A stretch of DNA of 64,000 nucleotides from Planctomycetota bacterium (lineage in GTDB: Bacteria; Planctomycetota; UBA1135; GCA-002686595), in contig JACRIN010000034.1 in assembly GCA_016220085.1 (NCBI GenBank), positions 1 through 64,000 on the forward strand. Reading direction: 5' to 3'. Below are positions 56,477 through 64,000 of this stretch, in pieces. Position 1 is the first letter of the stretch; every line of letters begins with the position of its first letter. The notes below the pieces were generated by a model, which saw only the letters and a list, made by a program, of their open reading frames with translations, was not told the origin of the DNA and ran no database searches. The position numbers were made by a program, and so were the translations under genes.

Positions 56477-58471
56477 ATGGATCCGAAGACCGTTCGCGTG
56501 CCTCCCGAGCTCCGCGCGATCTTCGGACGCGCGGAGGAAATCGTCGCGGCGTACTTCGCGAGCCGTCGCGAGCTGCCGGAACAGGGCACGATCGAGATCT
56601 TCGACGATCGCTACGTGCTGGTGCGCGGCGCGGCGCTGTCGGTCGAGTTCTTCAAGGTCGCGCGCGACCTGTACGGGCCCGAGCGGCGCGCCGAGGCCGA
56701 GCAATTCGCGCGCAACATCCTCTTCGACCTCGCGCACGCGATCGGGAAGTCGGACGCGCGGGCGTTCCACCAGAAGATGGGACTCGTCGATCCGGTCGCG
56801 AAGCTTTCCGCGGGTCCCGTGCACTTCGCGTACACCGGTTGGGCGTTCGTCGACATCCTGCCGGAGTCGCGGCCGGCGCCGGACGAGAGCTGCTCGCTCG
56901 TGTACGACCACCCGTATTCGTTCGAGTCGCACGCGTGGCTCGCGGCGGGCGAGCGCTCGACGTTCCCGGTGTGCATCATGAACGCCGGCTATTCGTCGGG
57001 CTGGTGCGAGGAGAGCTTCGGCGTCGAGCTCGTCGCCGCCGAGATCCTCTGCCGCGCGAAAGGCGACGACTGCTGCCGTTTCGTGATGGCGCACCCGAGG
57101 CACATCGAGGCGCGAGTCTCGCACTACTTGCACTCGCGTCCCGACCTGCTGCCGTTCGCGAAGCATTACGAGATCCCGGACTTTTTCTCGCGCAAGCGGC
57201 TCGAGGAGGAGCTTCGCAAGAGCCGCGACGAGCTCGAGCTGCGCGTCGTCGCGCGCACCGCCGAGCTCGTCCACGCGAACGAGCGTCTGCAGCGCGAGCG
57301 CATCGAACGCGAGGAAGCCGAGGGCCGCTTGCGCCAGGTCGACAAGCTCGAGGCGATCGGGCGACTCGCCGGCGGCATCGCGCACGACTTCAACAACCTG
57401 TTGACGGTGATCGACGGCTACGCCGAGCTCGCGCGCAATACTCTCGGCGTCGACGAGCCGACGCGGGATTGCGTCGACGAGATCCACGCCGCCTGCGGAC
57501 GGGCGAAGTCGCTGACGAAGCAACTGCTCGCGTTCAGCCGCCAACAAGTGGTCTCGCCCGCGGTCGTCGACCTGAACGCGCTGATCGCGAACCTGGTGGT
57601 GATGCTGCGGCGCTTGATCGGCGCGGACGTCGAGCTCGCACTCGAAAGCGGCCATCCGTTGGACCGAGTGCTCGTCGATCCGTCGCAGCTCGAGCAGGTG
57701 CTCGTCAATCTGATCGTCAACGCGCGCGACGCGCTGCCGAAGGGCGGCCGCATCGTCGTCGCGACGCGCAATCTCGAGCTCACCGGCGAGCACCGCGCGG
57801 GCTTCTCGACGCTCGCGCCCGGCGCGTACGTCGAGCTCTCGGTGCGCGACCACGGCGTCGGCATGGACCCGGCGACCCAGGCGCGACTCTTCGAGCCGTT
57901 CTTCACCACCAAGCCGCGCGGCAAGGGCACCGGCCTCGGCCTCGCGACCGTGCACGGCATCGTCACCGCGGCGGGCGGCGCGATCGCGGTCGAATCGTCG
58001 CTCGGCCGCGGCTCGACGTTCCGCATCGCGCTGCCGCGCGTCGAAGGCGAGCCCGAAGGTGTCCGCGAAGCGGCCGGATCCGGCCACGAACCCGATGGCT
58101 CCGGCGTCGTGCTGCTCGCCGAGGACGAGCCGTCGCTGCGGCGCCTCGTGCGCAATTCGCTCTCGCGCGCGGGCTACGACGTGCTCGAAGCCGCCGACGG
58201 CCGCGAGGCCTGGGAGCTCTTCGGCCGCGAGCGCGACCGCGTCGACCTGCTGCTCACCGACATCGTGATGCCGTACCTGAACGGCCGCGACTTGGCGGAC
58301 CGCGTGCGCACCGAGCGCGGCGATCTGCCGGTGCTCCTGATGTCGGTCTACACCGACGATCTGATCGATCGGCGCGCGATCGCCGCGGCGGGCTTCGAGT
58401 TCATCCAGAAGCCGTACACGCTCGCCGAGCTCCTGGCGAAGGTGCGCGCGATGCTGCGCGCGCGGCGCTGA
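56477..58471 (+). CDS. V4R-domain hybrid histidine kinase
   Basis: The 664-residue protein has no membrane segments. Residues about 1-215 carry a V4R-type ligand domain ending ESFGVELVAAEILCRAKGDD and CCRFVMAHP, with several Cys. A coiled helix follows, then the HisKA phospho-acceptor GGIAHDFNNLLTVIDGYAEL (His about 303), HATPase with VLVNLIVNARDAL, DHGVGMD and GKGTGLGLATVHG, and a C-terminal receiver with LLAEDEPSLRRLV, LLLTDIVMPYLNG (Asp) and QKPYT (Lys). V4R domains bind small hydrophobic ligands (aromatics, terpenoid precursors) or couple to iron-sulfur ligands. The ligand and output are unknown; no DNA-binding partner is adjacent. Confidence 0.92.
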   Translation: MDPKTVRVPPELRAIFGRAEEIVAAYFASRRELPEQGTIEIFDDRYVLVRGAALSVEFFKVARDLYGPERRAEAEQFARNILFDLAHAIGKSDARAFHQKMGLVDPVAKLSAGPVHFAYTGWAFVDILPESRPAPDESCSLVYDHPYSFESHAWLAAGERSTFPVCIMNAGYSSGWCEESFGVELVAAEILCRAKGDDCCRFVMAHPRHIEARVSHYLHSRPDLLPFAKHYEIPDFFSRKRLEEELRKSRDELELRVVARTAELVHANERLQRERIEREEAEGRLRQVDKLEAIGRLAGGIAHDFNNLLTVIDGYAELARNTLGVDEPTRDCVDEIHAACGRAKSLTKQLLAFSRQQVVSPAVVDLNALIANLVVMLRRLIGADVELALESGHPLDRVLVDPSQLEQVLVNLIVNARDALPKGGRIVVATRNLELTGEHRAGFSTLAPGAYVELSVRDHGVGMDPATQARLFEPFFTTKPRGKGTGLGLATVHGIVTAAGGAIAVESSLGRGSTFRIALPRVEGEPEGVREAAGSGHEPDGSGVVLLAEDEPSLRRLVRNSLSRAGYDVLEAADGREAWELFGRERDRVDLLLTDIVMPYLNGRDLADRVRTERGDLPVLLMSVYTDDLIDRRAIAAAGFEFIQKPYTLAELLAKVRAMLRARR

Positions 58472-58898
58472 CGCGAACGCCGTGGTGCGGAGGCGATGCC
58501 GTGGTGCTGAGACGGCGACGTGGAGCTGAGAGCGTGCGACGAAATCGATCCCACGGTCCCCGGAGCCTCACGCATGACGTTCGCTCGCGGTCTCGAACCT
58601 CGAAAAAGCCGCTCGCGCGGCGCGAGGGCGCGATTTGTTCACACCCTCGGAGGCGACGACGCCGCGCTGAAGCGACGCTGAGGTGCTGACGCGGGCGCCG
58701 GGAGGGTGACGCGGCGATCGCAGGGGGCAGCCGGCGCAACGGCCCGCGCAACGGCCCGCGCAACGGCCCGCGCGGACCGCTCGAACGGACCGCGGCGTCG
58801 CACGCTGGACGCCGGAGCTTCGATCGGCGAACCTGTGCGATTCCAGCCGCGGGCTCGCGTTCCGATCTCAGCCCGCGCGAAGCGAATCCGTCCCCGAC
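58472..58898. other. 427-base intergenic region before prfC
   Basis: No coding similarity is seen. Near 58480-58515 GCCGTGGTG occurs twice, and the 12-bp array lies at 58734. About 58640 there is a relatively AT-rich TTTGTTCACACC segment that could include a promoter. The rest is unremarkable. Confidence 0.4.
58734..58769 (+). repeat. 12-bp tandem repeat (GCGCAACGGCCC) x3
   Basis: Three exact copies with a partial fourth follow one another in the gap before prfC. The unit is divisible by three but no gene spans it. Confidence 0.8.
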
Positions 58899-60566
58899 AT
58901 GACCGACTCGATCCCCCAATCCGATTCGAGCGCGCTCGACAGCGCGGGCCTGCGCGCGCAAGACCGCGCCGGGCTCGCGCGCGAGACCGCGCGTCGGCGC
59001 ACTTTCGCGATCATCTCGCACCCGGACGCGGGCAAGACGACGCTGACGGAGAAGCTCCTGCTCTACTCGGGCCTGATCCGCACCGCGGGGATGGTCAAGG
59101 GTCGCAAGGGCAAGATGGCGACGTCCGACTGGATGGGGATGGAGCAGGAGCGCGGCATCTCGATCACGTCGTCGGCGATGCAGTTCCCGTACAAGGGCAC
59201 GGTGATCAACGTGCTCGACACGCCGGGTCACCAGGACTTCAGCGAGGACACGTACCGCACGCTGACCGCTGCCGATTCCGCGATCATGGTGCTCGACGCG
59301 GCGAAAGGCGTCGAGACGCAGACGCGCAAGCTCTTCGAGGTCTGCCGCATCCGCAAGATCCCGGTGTTGACGTTCGTCAACAAGCTCGACTTGCCGGGCC
59401 GCGATCCGCTCGACTTGATGCACGAGGTCGAGGAGGTGCTCGGCATCCATTCGAGCCCGTTGAACTGGCCGATCGGCCAGGGCCGCGACTTCGCCGGCGT
59501 GATCGAGCGCCGCTTCGACGGCGGGGGACTCGGCGACGTGTTGCTCTTCACCAAGACCTCCGCGGCGGGCGCGCAGAGGGCCGACGTCGAGCGCCTCTCC
59601 CTCGGCGATCCGCGGCTCGCCGAAAGCGTGCCGCCGCACGTGCTAGAGCGCGCGCGACACGAGCTCGAGCTGCTCGACGTCGCCGGCAATCCGTTCACGC
59701 GCGCGGCGTTCCTGAAAGGCGAGGTCACGCCGGTGTTCTTCGGCTCCGCGCTGACCAACTTCGGCGTCGAGCCGTTCTTCGACGCGTTCGCGGAGCTCGC
59801 GCCGAGCCCGAGCGCCCGGCCGATCGACCTGCCGGACGGCAGCGAGCGCACGCTCGACCCGATCGCCGAGCCGTTCAGCGGCTACGTGTTCAAGATCCAA
59901 GCGAACATGGACAAGCGCCACCGCGATTGCCTCGCGTTCGTGCGCGTGTGCTCGGGCCGTTTCGAACGCGACCAGCTCGTCCATCACCACCGTCTCGATC
60001 GCGACATCCGTCTGTCGCGGCCGCATTCGATGGTCGCGCAGGAGCGCAACACCGTCGACACCGCGGTCCCCGGCGACATCGTCGGCCTGATCAATCGCGG
60101 CACGTTCCGCATCGGCGACACGATCTCGCTGCGCGGCGGTTTCGAGCACAAGCCGCTGCCGCACTTCCAGCCCGAGGTGTTCGCGCGCATCGCGCCGAAG
60201 GACCTCGGCAAGCGCAAAGCGTTCGACAAGGGGCTCGAGCAGCTGATCGCCGAGGGCGCGGTGCAGCGCCTGCACACCGAGGACCGCTCGAACAGCGATC
60301 CGTTGCTCGCGGCGGTCGGCAAGCTGCAGTTCGAGGTGCTCGAGTATCGCCTGCGCGACGAGTACGGCGTCGACACGCGCCTGACGCCGTTGCCCTACGA
60401 GTGCAGCGCGTGGCTCGAAGGCGAGCCGACGACGTTCGTCGAGCCGACGACGTCGCTCTTGACCCGCGATTCGCGCGGCCGCGTCGTGGTGCTCTTCATG
60501 ACCGAGTGGGAGAAGCAGTCCGCCGCGCGCCGCAATCCCAACCACAAGCTGGTCGACATCGCGTGA
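58899..60566 (+). CDS. prfC: peptide chain release factor 3
   Basis: The 555-residue GTPase shows RF3 motifs: SHPDAGKTT at 40-48, SDWMGMEQERGISITSS, DTPGHQDFSEDTYRTL, FVNKLDLPGRDPL, NWPIGQG, and the C-terminal half with VYRLRDEYGVD-type region and TEWEKQSAARRNPNHKLVDIA. The order and spacing match RF3 rather than EF-G. It recycles RF1/RF2 from ribosomes after termination. About 30 N-terminal residues precede the conserved G domain, slightly longer than E. coli RF3 (529). Its stop overlaps the next start (GTGA). Confidence 0.95.
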   Translation: MTDSIPQSDSSALDSAGLRAQDRAGLARETARRRTFAIISHPDAGKTTLTEKLLLYSGLIRTAGMVKGRKGKMATSDWMGMEQERGISITSSAMQFPYKGTVINVLDTPGHQDFSEDTYRTLTAADSAIMVLDAAKGVETQTRKLFEVCRIRKIPVLTFVNKLDLPGRDPLDLMHEVEEVLGIHSSPLNWPIGQGRDFAGVIERRFDGGGLGDVLLFTKTSAAGAQRADVERLSLGDPRLAESVPPHVLERARHELELLDVAGNPFTRAAFLKGEVTPVFFGSALTNFGVEPFFDAFAELAPSPSARPIDLPDGSERTLDPIAEPFSGYVFKIQANMDKRHRDCLAFVRVCSGRFERDQLVHHHRLDRDIRLSRPHSMVAQERNTVDTAVPGDIVGLINRGTFRIGDTISLRGGFEHKPLPHFQPEVFARIAPKDLGKRKAFDKGLEQLIAEGAVQRLHTEDRSNSDPLLAAVGKLQFEVLEYRLRDEYGVDTRLTPLPYECSAWLEGEPTTFVEPTTSLLTRDSRGRVVVLFMTEWEKQSAARRNPNHKLVDIA

Positions 60567-60865
60567 GCGCGCCGGTGCGTGCCTCGAAGCGCGGAGCCGC
60601 CGCGCGGCGAGCGTGGATCGTGTACGTGCTGGTCTCGAAGGTCTCCGGAAGGACGTACGTCGGCATCGCGCTCGACGCGAAGACGCGCCTCGCCCAGCAC
60701 AACGGCAAACAGCCGGGCGGCGCGAAGTCGACGCGCGCGCATCGCCCGTGGGGAATCGCGAAGCGCTACGGCCCGTTCGACACGCGCGGCGAAGCGCAAC
60801 ACGTCGAGCACGCCGTCAAACGCCTGCGCGGCCGCGCGCGGCTGCGCTTCGCGCCCGATGCATGA
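60563..60865 (+). CDS. small GIY-YIG domain protein
   Basis: GTG at 60563 overlaps the prfC stop. The 100-residue product has WIVYVLVSKVSGRTYVGIA (the VYVL and TYVGI halves of GIY-YIG), DAKTRLAQHN and a basic tail, as in UPF0213/YhbQ-like single-domain proteins with possible nuclease activity. Its placement behind prfC is likely translational coupling only. Function is not established; a DNA-binding or repair role is the standard guess for this class. Confidence 0.85.
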   Translation: MSAPVRASKRGAAARRAWIVYVLVSKVSGRTYVGIALDAKTRLAQHNGKQPGGAKSTRAHRPWGIAKRYGPFDTRGEAQHVEHAVKRLRGRARLRFAPDA

Positions 60866-60903
60866 CGCGTGGCGCATGACGCGTGCCGGGTGACGCGCTT
60901 CTC

Positions 60904-62025
60904 TCAACGCCACTCGGCGACGAACAGGTTGGTCTCGCCTTGCTCGGTGCCGCCGCGGTTGGAGGCGAACACCAGCCACTTCCCGTTCGGCGAGAAGATC
61001 GGGAACGAGTCGAAGCCCTTGTAGGTCGTGATGGGCTCGAGGTTCTTGCCGTCGACGTCGACGGCGAAGATGTCGAACTCGAACTTGCGCTCGCTCTCGT
61101 CGTGGTGGTTCGACGAGAACAGGATGCGGCTGTCGTCGGGGAAGAAGAACGGAGCCCACGACGCGCCACCGAGGTCGGTCACCTGACGGCGATTCGAGCC
61201 GTCGACGTCGCACACGTACAGGTCGAGCATGTGCGGGCGGATCTTGTGCTTCTTCAACAGGTCGACGTACTGCTCGCGCGTGCCGATCAGCTCGCCGTTC
61301 GGCCCCGGCTCGATGAAGTGCGTCGCGCGGAACACGAGCTTCTTCCCGTCGTGGCTGAAGAACGCGCCGCCGTCGTAGCCGAGCTCGTTGGTCACTTGCT
61401 TCAGGTCGCTGCCGTCGAGCTTGCACGTCCAGAGCTCGATATCGCCCGAGCGATCCGACGTGAAGACGATGCGATCGCCGAGCGGCGAGACCGTCGCTTC
61501 CGCGTCGTAGCCGAAGGTGTCGGTCAACCGACGCTCGTCGCCGCTCGCGAGCTCGCGCACGAAGATGTCGTACTCGGGGTGCAGCGACCACACGTAGCCG
61601 TCGGACTTGTCCGGCGGCGGCGGGCACGTTTCGTGGAACGCTTGCGTCGACGCGAAGAGCACCTCGCGGTCGCCGGGCATGAAGTACGCGCACGTCGTCA
61701 CGCCCTTGCCGTTCGACACCGGCTGGAGCGGCGCGATCCCGCTCTCGTCCGCGCCTTTCGCGTCGGTGACGAAGATGCGGTCGCACTTCTGGTCGCCGTG
61801 GCGCCGCTGCAGCGAGAGGCGATCGCCGCTGAAGCTCCAGTAGCCCTCGGCGTTCTCGCCGCCCTTGGTGATCTGCCAGAGGTGCGCGAAGTGCCGCTCC
61901 TCGGGCTGGATCAGGTCGTCGACCTGTCGCAGGCCGGCGATCGGCGGCGAGCTGTCGCGGGTCGGGGTTCCGGCGCACGCGCCGAGCAGGGCGAGGAAGG
62001 GGAGGACGAGGTGCGTCTGGTTCAT
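60904..62025 (-). CDS. TolB/PD40-type beta-propeller lipoprotein
   Basis: The 373-residue protein begins with a signal peptide and lipobox LALLGAC (Cys about residue 17). Repeated blades read [62 protein letters not shown] and [19 protein letters not shown], the PD40/TolB WD-like pattern. It is likely attached outside the cytoplasmic membrane as a protein-protein or ligand-binding scaffold. ATG overlaps the yidD stop by four bases, so it is the third gene of the rnpA-yidD-TolB-like chain, an unusual neighbour for this set. Confidence 0.88.
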   Translation of the reverse strand: MNQTHLVLPFLALLGACAGTPTRDSSPPIAGLRQVDDLIQPEERHFAHLWQITKGGENAEGYWSFSGDRLSLQRRHGDQKCDRIFVTDAKGADESGIAPLQPVSNGKGVTTCAYFMPGDREVLFASTQAFHETCPPPPDKSDGYVWSLHPEYDIFVRELASGDERRLTDTFGYDAEATVSPLGDRIVFTSDRSGDIELWTCKLDGSDLKQVTNELGYDGGAFFSHDGKKLVFRATHFIEPGPNGELIGTREQYVDLLKKHKIRPHMLDLYVCDVDGSNRRQVTDLGGASWAPFFFPDDSRILFSSNHHDESERKFEFDIFAVDVDGKNLEPITTYKGFDSFPIFSPNGKWLVFASNRGGTEQGETNLFVAEWR

Positions 62026-62378
62026 CGTGTTTTCTCAGGCGTTCGCGAGCTCGCCATCCCGCGATCTGTCGCCTCCGGTTTCAAGGGGCCGGCGTGCCAG
62101 AAATGTCGGGGCAGGCGCTCGGGGACCGGATCGAAGCCCTCGCGGGCGAACGGTTGGCAGCGCGCGAGCCGCCACGCCGCGAGCAAGCCTCCGTGCAGCG
62201 CGCCATGGCGGTGCAACGCGTCGATCGCGTACTGGCTGCACGTCGGCGCGAAGCGACACGTCGCGGGCTTGAGCGGCGACAGCACGCGCCGGTACGCGCG
62301 CACCGGCCAGGCGAGCATCTGCCCGAGCCATGCGAGCATGCGCCCGAGCCACGCGAGCATGCGCTCGGGCACGTTCAT
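62022..62378 (-). CDS. yidD: membrane protein insertion factor YidD
   Basis: The 118-residue protein contains [22 protein letters not shown] and [19 protein letters not shown] followed by GFDPVP, the diagnostic YidD (UPF0161) signature with its conserved cysteines; the first is split here for length. It assists YidC in membrane insertion. The N-terminus carries a tandem repeat: [19 protein letters not shown], adding a longer amphipathic helix than usual. It overlaps both rnpA (start) and the TolB-like gene (stop) by four bases. Confidence 0.95.
   Translation of the reverse strand: MNVPERMLAWLGRMLAWLGQMLAWPVRAYRRVLSPLKPATCRFAPTCSQYAIDALHRHGALHGGLLAAWRLARCQPFAREGFDPVPERLPRHFWHAGPLKPEATDRGMASSRTPEKTR
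62307..62360 (-). repeat. 21-bp repeat at the yidD N-terminus
   Basis: Two and a half 21-bp units encode [14 protein letters not shown] and MLAW. They extend the amphipathic helix that precedes the YidD core. Confidence 0.8.
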
Positions 62379-62776
62379 GCTCCGCCGGCCTCGCGCGCCG
62401 CTTGCCGTTCGACGGCGCGGCGCGCCGCTTTGCGCGCGAGCAGCGCGAGCTCCGCGCGCGTGGCGACGAGCTCGGGCTCGAGCTTCGGCGCGGCGGGGAT
62501 GAGCACGAAGTCGAAGCCCGGCGGCAAGTCCGCGCGTTCGAGGCGGAACGCCTCGCGGAAGATGCGACGGATGCGATTGCGGCGCACGGCGCTCTTCCAG
62601 ATCACGCGGCCGACCGAGAGACCGAGGCGCGCGTGCCCGAGCCCGTTCGGGCGCGCGACGACGGTCAAGATCGAGCCCTTGGCCCGCGACCCCTCGCGGT
62701 ACGCGCGCTGGAAGTCCGAGAGCCCGCGCATTCGCGCCTCCTTGGGGTGACGCGCTCCGGACGGTTTGGTGCTCAT
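62375..62776 (-). CDS. rnpA: ribonuclease P protein component
   Basis: Read from the ATG at 62776, this is 133 residues. It has [48 protein letters not shown] (the RNR motif [11 protein letters not shown] is the core) and a C-terminal helix. It binds RNase P RNA for 5' tRNA processing. rpmH, normally just upstream, is not present in the 44-base gap before the divergent gene. The reading frame stays open to 63298 but those extra residues are low-complexity Arg/Ala and are not counted. Confidence 0.93.
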   Translation of the reverse strand: MSTKPSGARHPKEARMRGLSDFQRAYREGSRAKGSILTVVARPNGLGHARLGLSVGRVIWKSAVRRNRIRRIFREAFRLERADLPPGFDFVLIPAAPKLEPELVATRAELALLARKAARRAVERQAAREAGGA

Positions 62777-62820
62777 CGGGCTCGCGCCTATCCTAGTGCG
62801 CCGCCCCCGCGGACACGTCG

Positions 62821-64000
62821 ATGTCGATCCCCGAACCCGCGCACTGGATCGACGGAGCCTGGCGCGCGGGCGCGAGCGAGATCGTCTTCGAGGCCGTGAC
62901 GTTCGTCGCGCCTCGGCCGGTTTGGCCGCGCGGCGACGCGCGCGACGCGGACGCGGCGACCGACGCGGCGACGCGCGCGTCGGAGCGGTGGCTCGGGCTC
63001 GCGCGCCGCGAGCGCGTGCGTTGCCTGCGAGCGTGGCTCGCCGCGCTGGAGGCCGACGCGACGCTGCCCGGCGCCTTCGAAGCGTCCTTGGGGCTCGACG
63101 CCGACGAAGCGCAGGTCTGGAGCGAGCGCGAGCTCTTCCACGCTCGCCAGGCGCTCGAGATCGTCGCCGACGACGTCGCCGAGCGGCCTGGCGTCGGCGT
63201 CTTCGGCGCGCACTGGAGCGACGGCGTCGGGCGGCTCGCGGCGCGCGCGCTGTCCGCGCTCGCGGGCGGCGCGGCGCTCGCCGTGGTCGCCGACCCACGG
63301 TTCGGCGGCGGGCCCGCGGCGCTTGCGCGGGCCGCAGGGGCCTCCGGGCTGCCGGCGGGGGTGTTCAACGTGCTCTTCGACGACGGCCGCGCGGTGCTCG
63401 ATCGGCTGCTCGGCGACCCGCGGGTCGCCTTCGCGCGCCTGGCGGGCCGCGAGCCGCGGCTGGCGGAGCTCGCGCGCGCCGCGCGGCCGGGGCTCTCGCT
63501 CGCGCTCCGACCGGCGGTTTCGGCCTCCAGGGCCCTGCCGGACGACCTGGACCCGGCCCAGGCGGCGGCGGAGGTGTTCGAGACTTCGTTCTCCCGATCC
63601 GTTACACTCTCCGGCCAGCTGCCCGGCCGTTTGGGCCGGGTCCTGTGCCCCCGCAGGCACTTCTCGCGGTTCAGCGAGGAGCTCTTGGCGGCCCTCGAAC
63701 GGCATCCGGACGCGACCCGTCCGGCCCCGCTGATCGAATCGGACGCCTTGGACGCCCTGCAGGAGGCCTGGTTCCTCGGTCTGGACGAGGGGGCGACGCC
63801 GCTCCACGGCGGCCCGCCCTGGTTCCCGGCCGCGGAGGGCCTGACAAGTCTTGGGGGGGGCGGCCCCGGCAAAGACCGCGGGGGCGTGCGACGTGCGCTC
63901 GGGGTGCGACCGGTGATCTTCACCAATGTCGACCCGAACACGCGCTTCGGACGCTTCCGGCGGAACGTGCCGGTGCTGGGGCTCATGCGCGTTCGAGACG
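62821..64000 (+). CDS. degenerate aldehyde-dehydrogenase-like protein, 3' partial
   Basis: From ATG 62821 the frame stays open to the window edge (393 codons). It begins MSIPEPAHWIDGAWRAGA, then RERVRCLRAWLAALEADATL, GLPAGVFNVLFDDGRAVL, AAAEVFETSFSRSVTLSGQL and RPVIFTNVDPNTRFGRFRRN, following the ALDH superfamily order. The catalytic Cys (usually two residues after GQ) is replaced: the sequence is SGQLPGR. The general-base Glu of the ELGG motif is also missing (LSLALRP). The active site is therefore absent in the visible part, suggesting a pseudoenzyme or a different activity. It is divergent from rnpA, 44 bases away. A G8 run lies at 63853-63860. Confidence 0.65.
   Translation, partial: MSIPEPAHWIDGAWRAGASEIVFEAVTFVAPRPVWPRGDARDADAATDAATRASERWLGLARRERVRCLRAWLAALEADATLPGAFEASLGLDADEAQVWSERELFHARQALEIVADDVAERPGVGVFGAHWSDGVGRLAARALSALAGGAALAVVADPRFGGGPAALARAAGASGLPAGVFNVLFDDGRAVLDRLLGDPRVAFARLAGREPRLAELARAARPGLSLALRPAVSASRALPDDLDPAQAAAEVFETSFSRSVTLSGQLPGRLGRVLCPRRHFSRFSEELLAALERHPDATRPAPLIESDALDALQEAWFLGLDEGATPLHGGPPWFPAAEGLTSLGGGGPGKDRGGVRRALGVRPVIFTNVDPNTRFGRFRRNVPVLGLMRVRD

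Noticed and set aside
62375..63298. Extended 307-codon rnpA reading
   Set aside because: Sequence before the ATG at 62776 is low complexity and lies opposite the ALDH-like gene; RnpA length is normal from 62776.

Overview
The window is very GC-rich (about 70% by eye), gene-dense bacterial chromosome with frequent GTG and TTG starts and many 1-4 base stop/start overlaps. Large lipoprotein and exported peptidase-like genes, a DUF3109 cysteine-cluster protein, OPT-type transporters, a PrkA-YhbH-SpoVR block and glycosyltransferase fusions fit a Planctomycetota-like organism, although Myxococcota or Acidobacteriota cannot be excluded without a homology search. I saw no rRNA, tRNA, insertion sequence, prophage or CRISPR array.

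Layout. 0-16 kb: tail of a WecA/MraY-type phosphotransferase, a metallophosphoesterase, yidC-mnmE, nrdR followed by a class III ribonucleotide-reductase-like protein that lacks the radical domain, smc, two overlapping M14 carboxypeptidase-fold genes that have lost zinc ligands, and an opposing M28/glutaminyl-cyclase-like lipoprotein. 16-21 kb: prkA, yhbH/yeaH and spoVR, a conserved stress or sporulation-associated kinase block. 21-24.5 kb: two exported beta-propeller-like proteins behind a 13-bp tandem array. 24.9-28.9 kb: a KamA-type lysine 2,3-aminomutase, two D-Ala-D-Ala-ligase-like ATP-grasp enzymes and a GNAT acetyltransferase, which look like one pathway. 29-34 kb: a DUF3109 protein and two OPT transporters in tandem. 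34-42.3 kb: five glycosyltransferases, two of them GT2-GT4 fusions that are tandem duplicates. 42.6-48.7 kb: an AddB-like nuclease and an AddA-like helicase-nuclease. On the minus strand at 48.7-54.4 kb: a YycJ-like metallohydrolase, a fused trehalose-6-phosphate synthase/phosphatase and a YfhO-like membrane protein. 54.5-60.9 kb plus strand: an M28-PDZ lipoprotein, a V4R-domain hybrid histidine kinase, prfC and a small GIY-YIG protein. 60.9-62.8 kb minus strand: rnpA, yidD and a TolB-like lipoprotein, linked by 4-base overlaps. The window ends in a degenerate aldehyde-dehydrogenase-like gene.

Three themes stand out. (1) The KamA/ATP-grasp/ATP-grasp/GNAT set is the best candidate for an uncharacterised pathway, probably making a beta-lysine-containing amide. 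(2) There are several apparent pseudoenzymes: the NrdD-like protein beside nrdR, the two M14 genes and the ALDH-like gene. (3) Short tandem repeats occur both between genes and, in frame, inside unrelated housekeeping genes (smc, yidD, addA-like, kamA, yfhO-like), suggesting a genome-wide tendency to minisatellite expansion. The usual rnpA-yidD-yidC-mnmE order is also split, with the two halves about 58 kb apart in opposite orientation.
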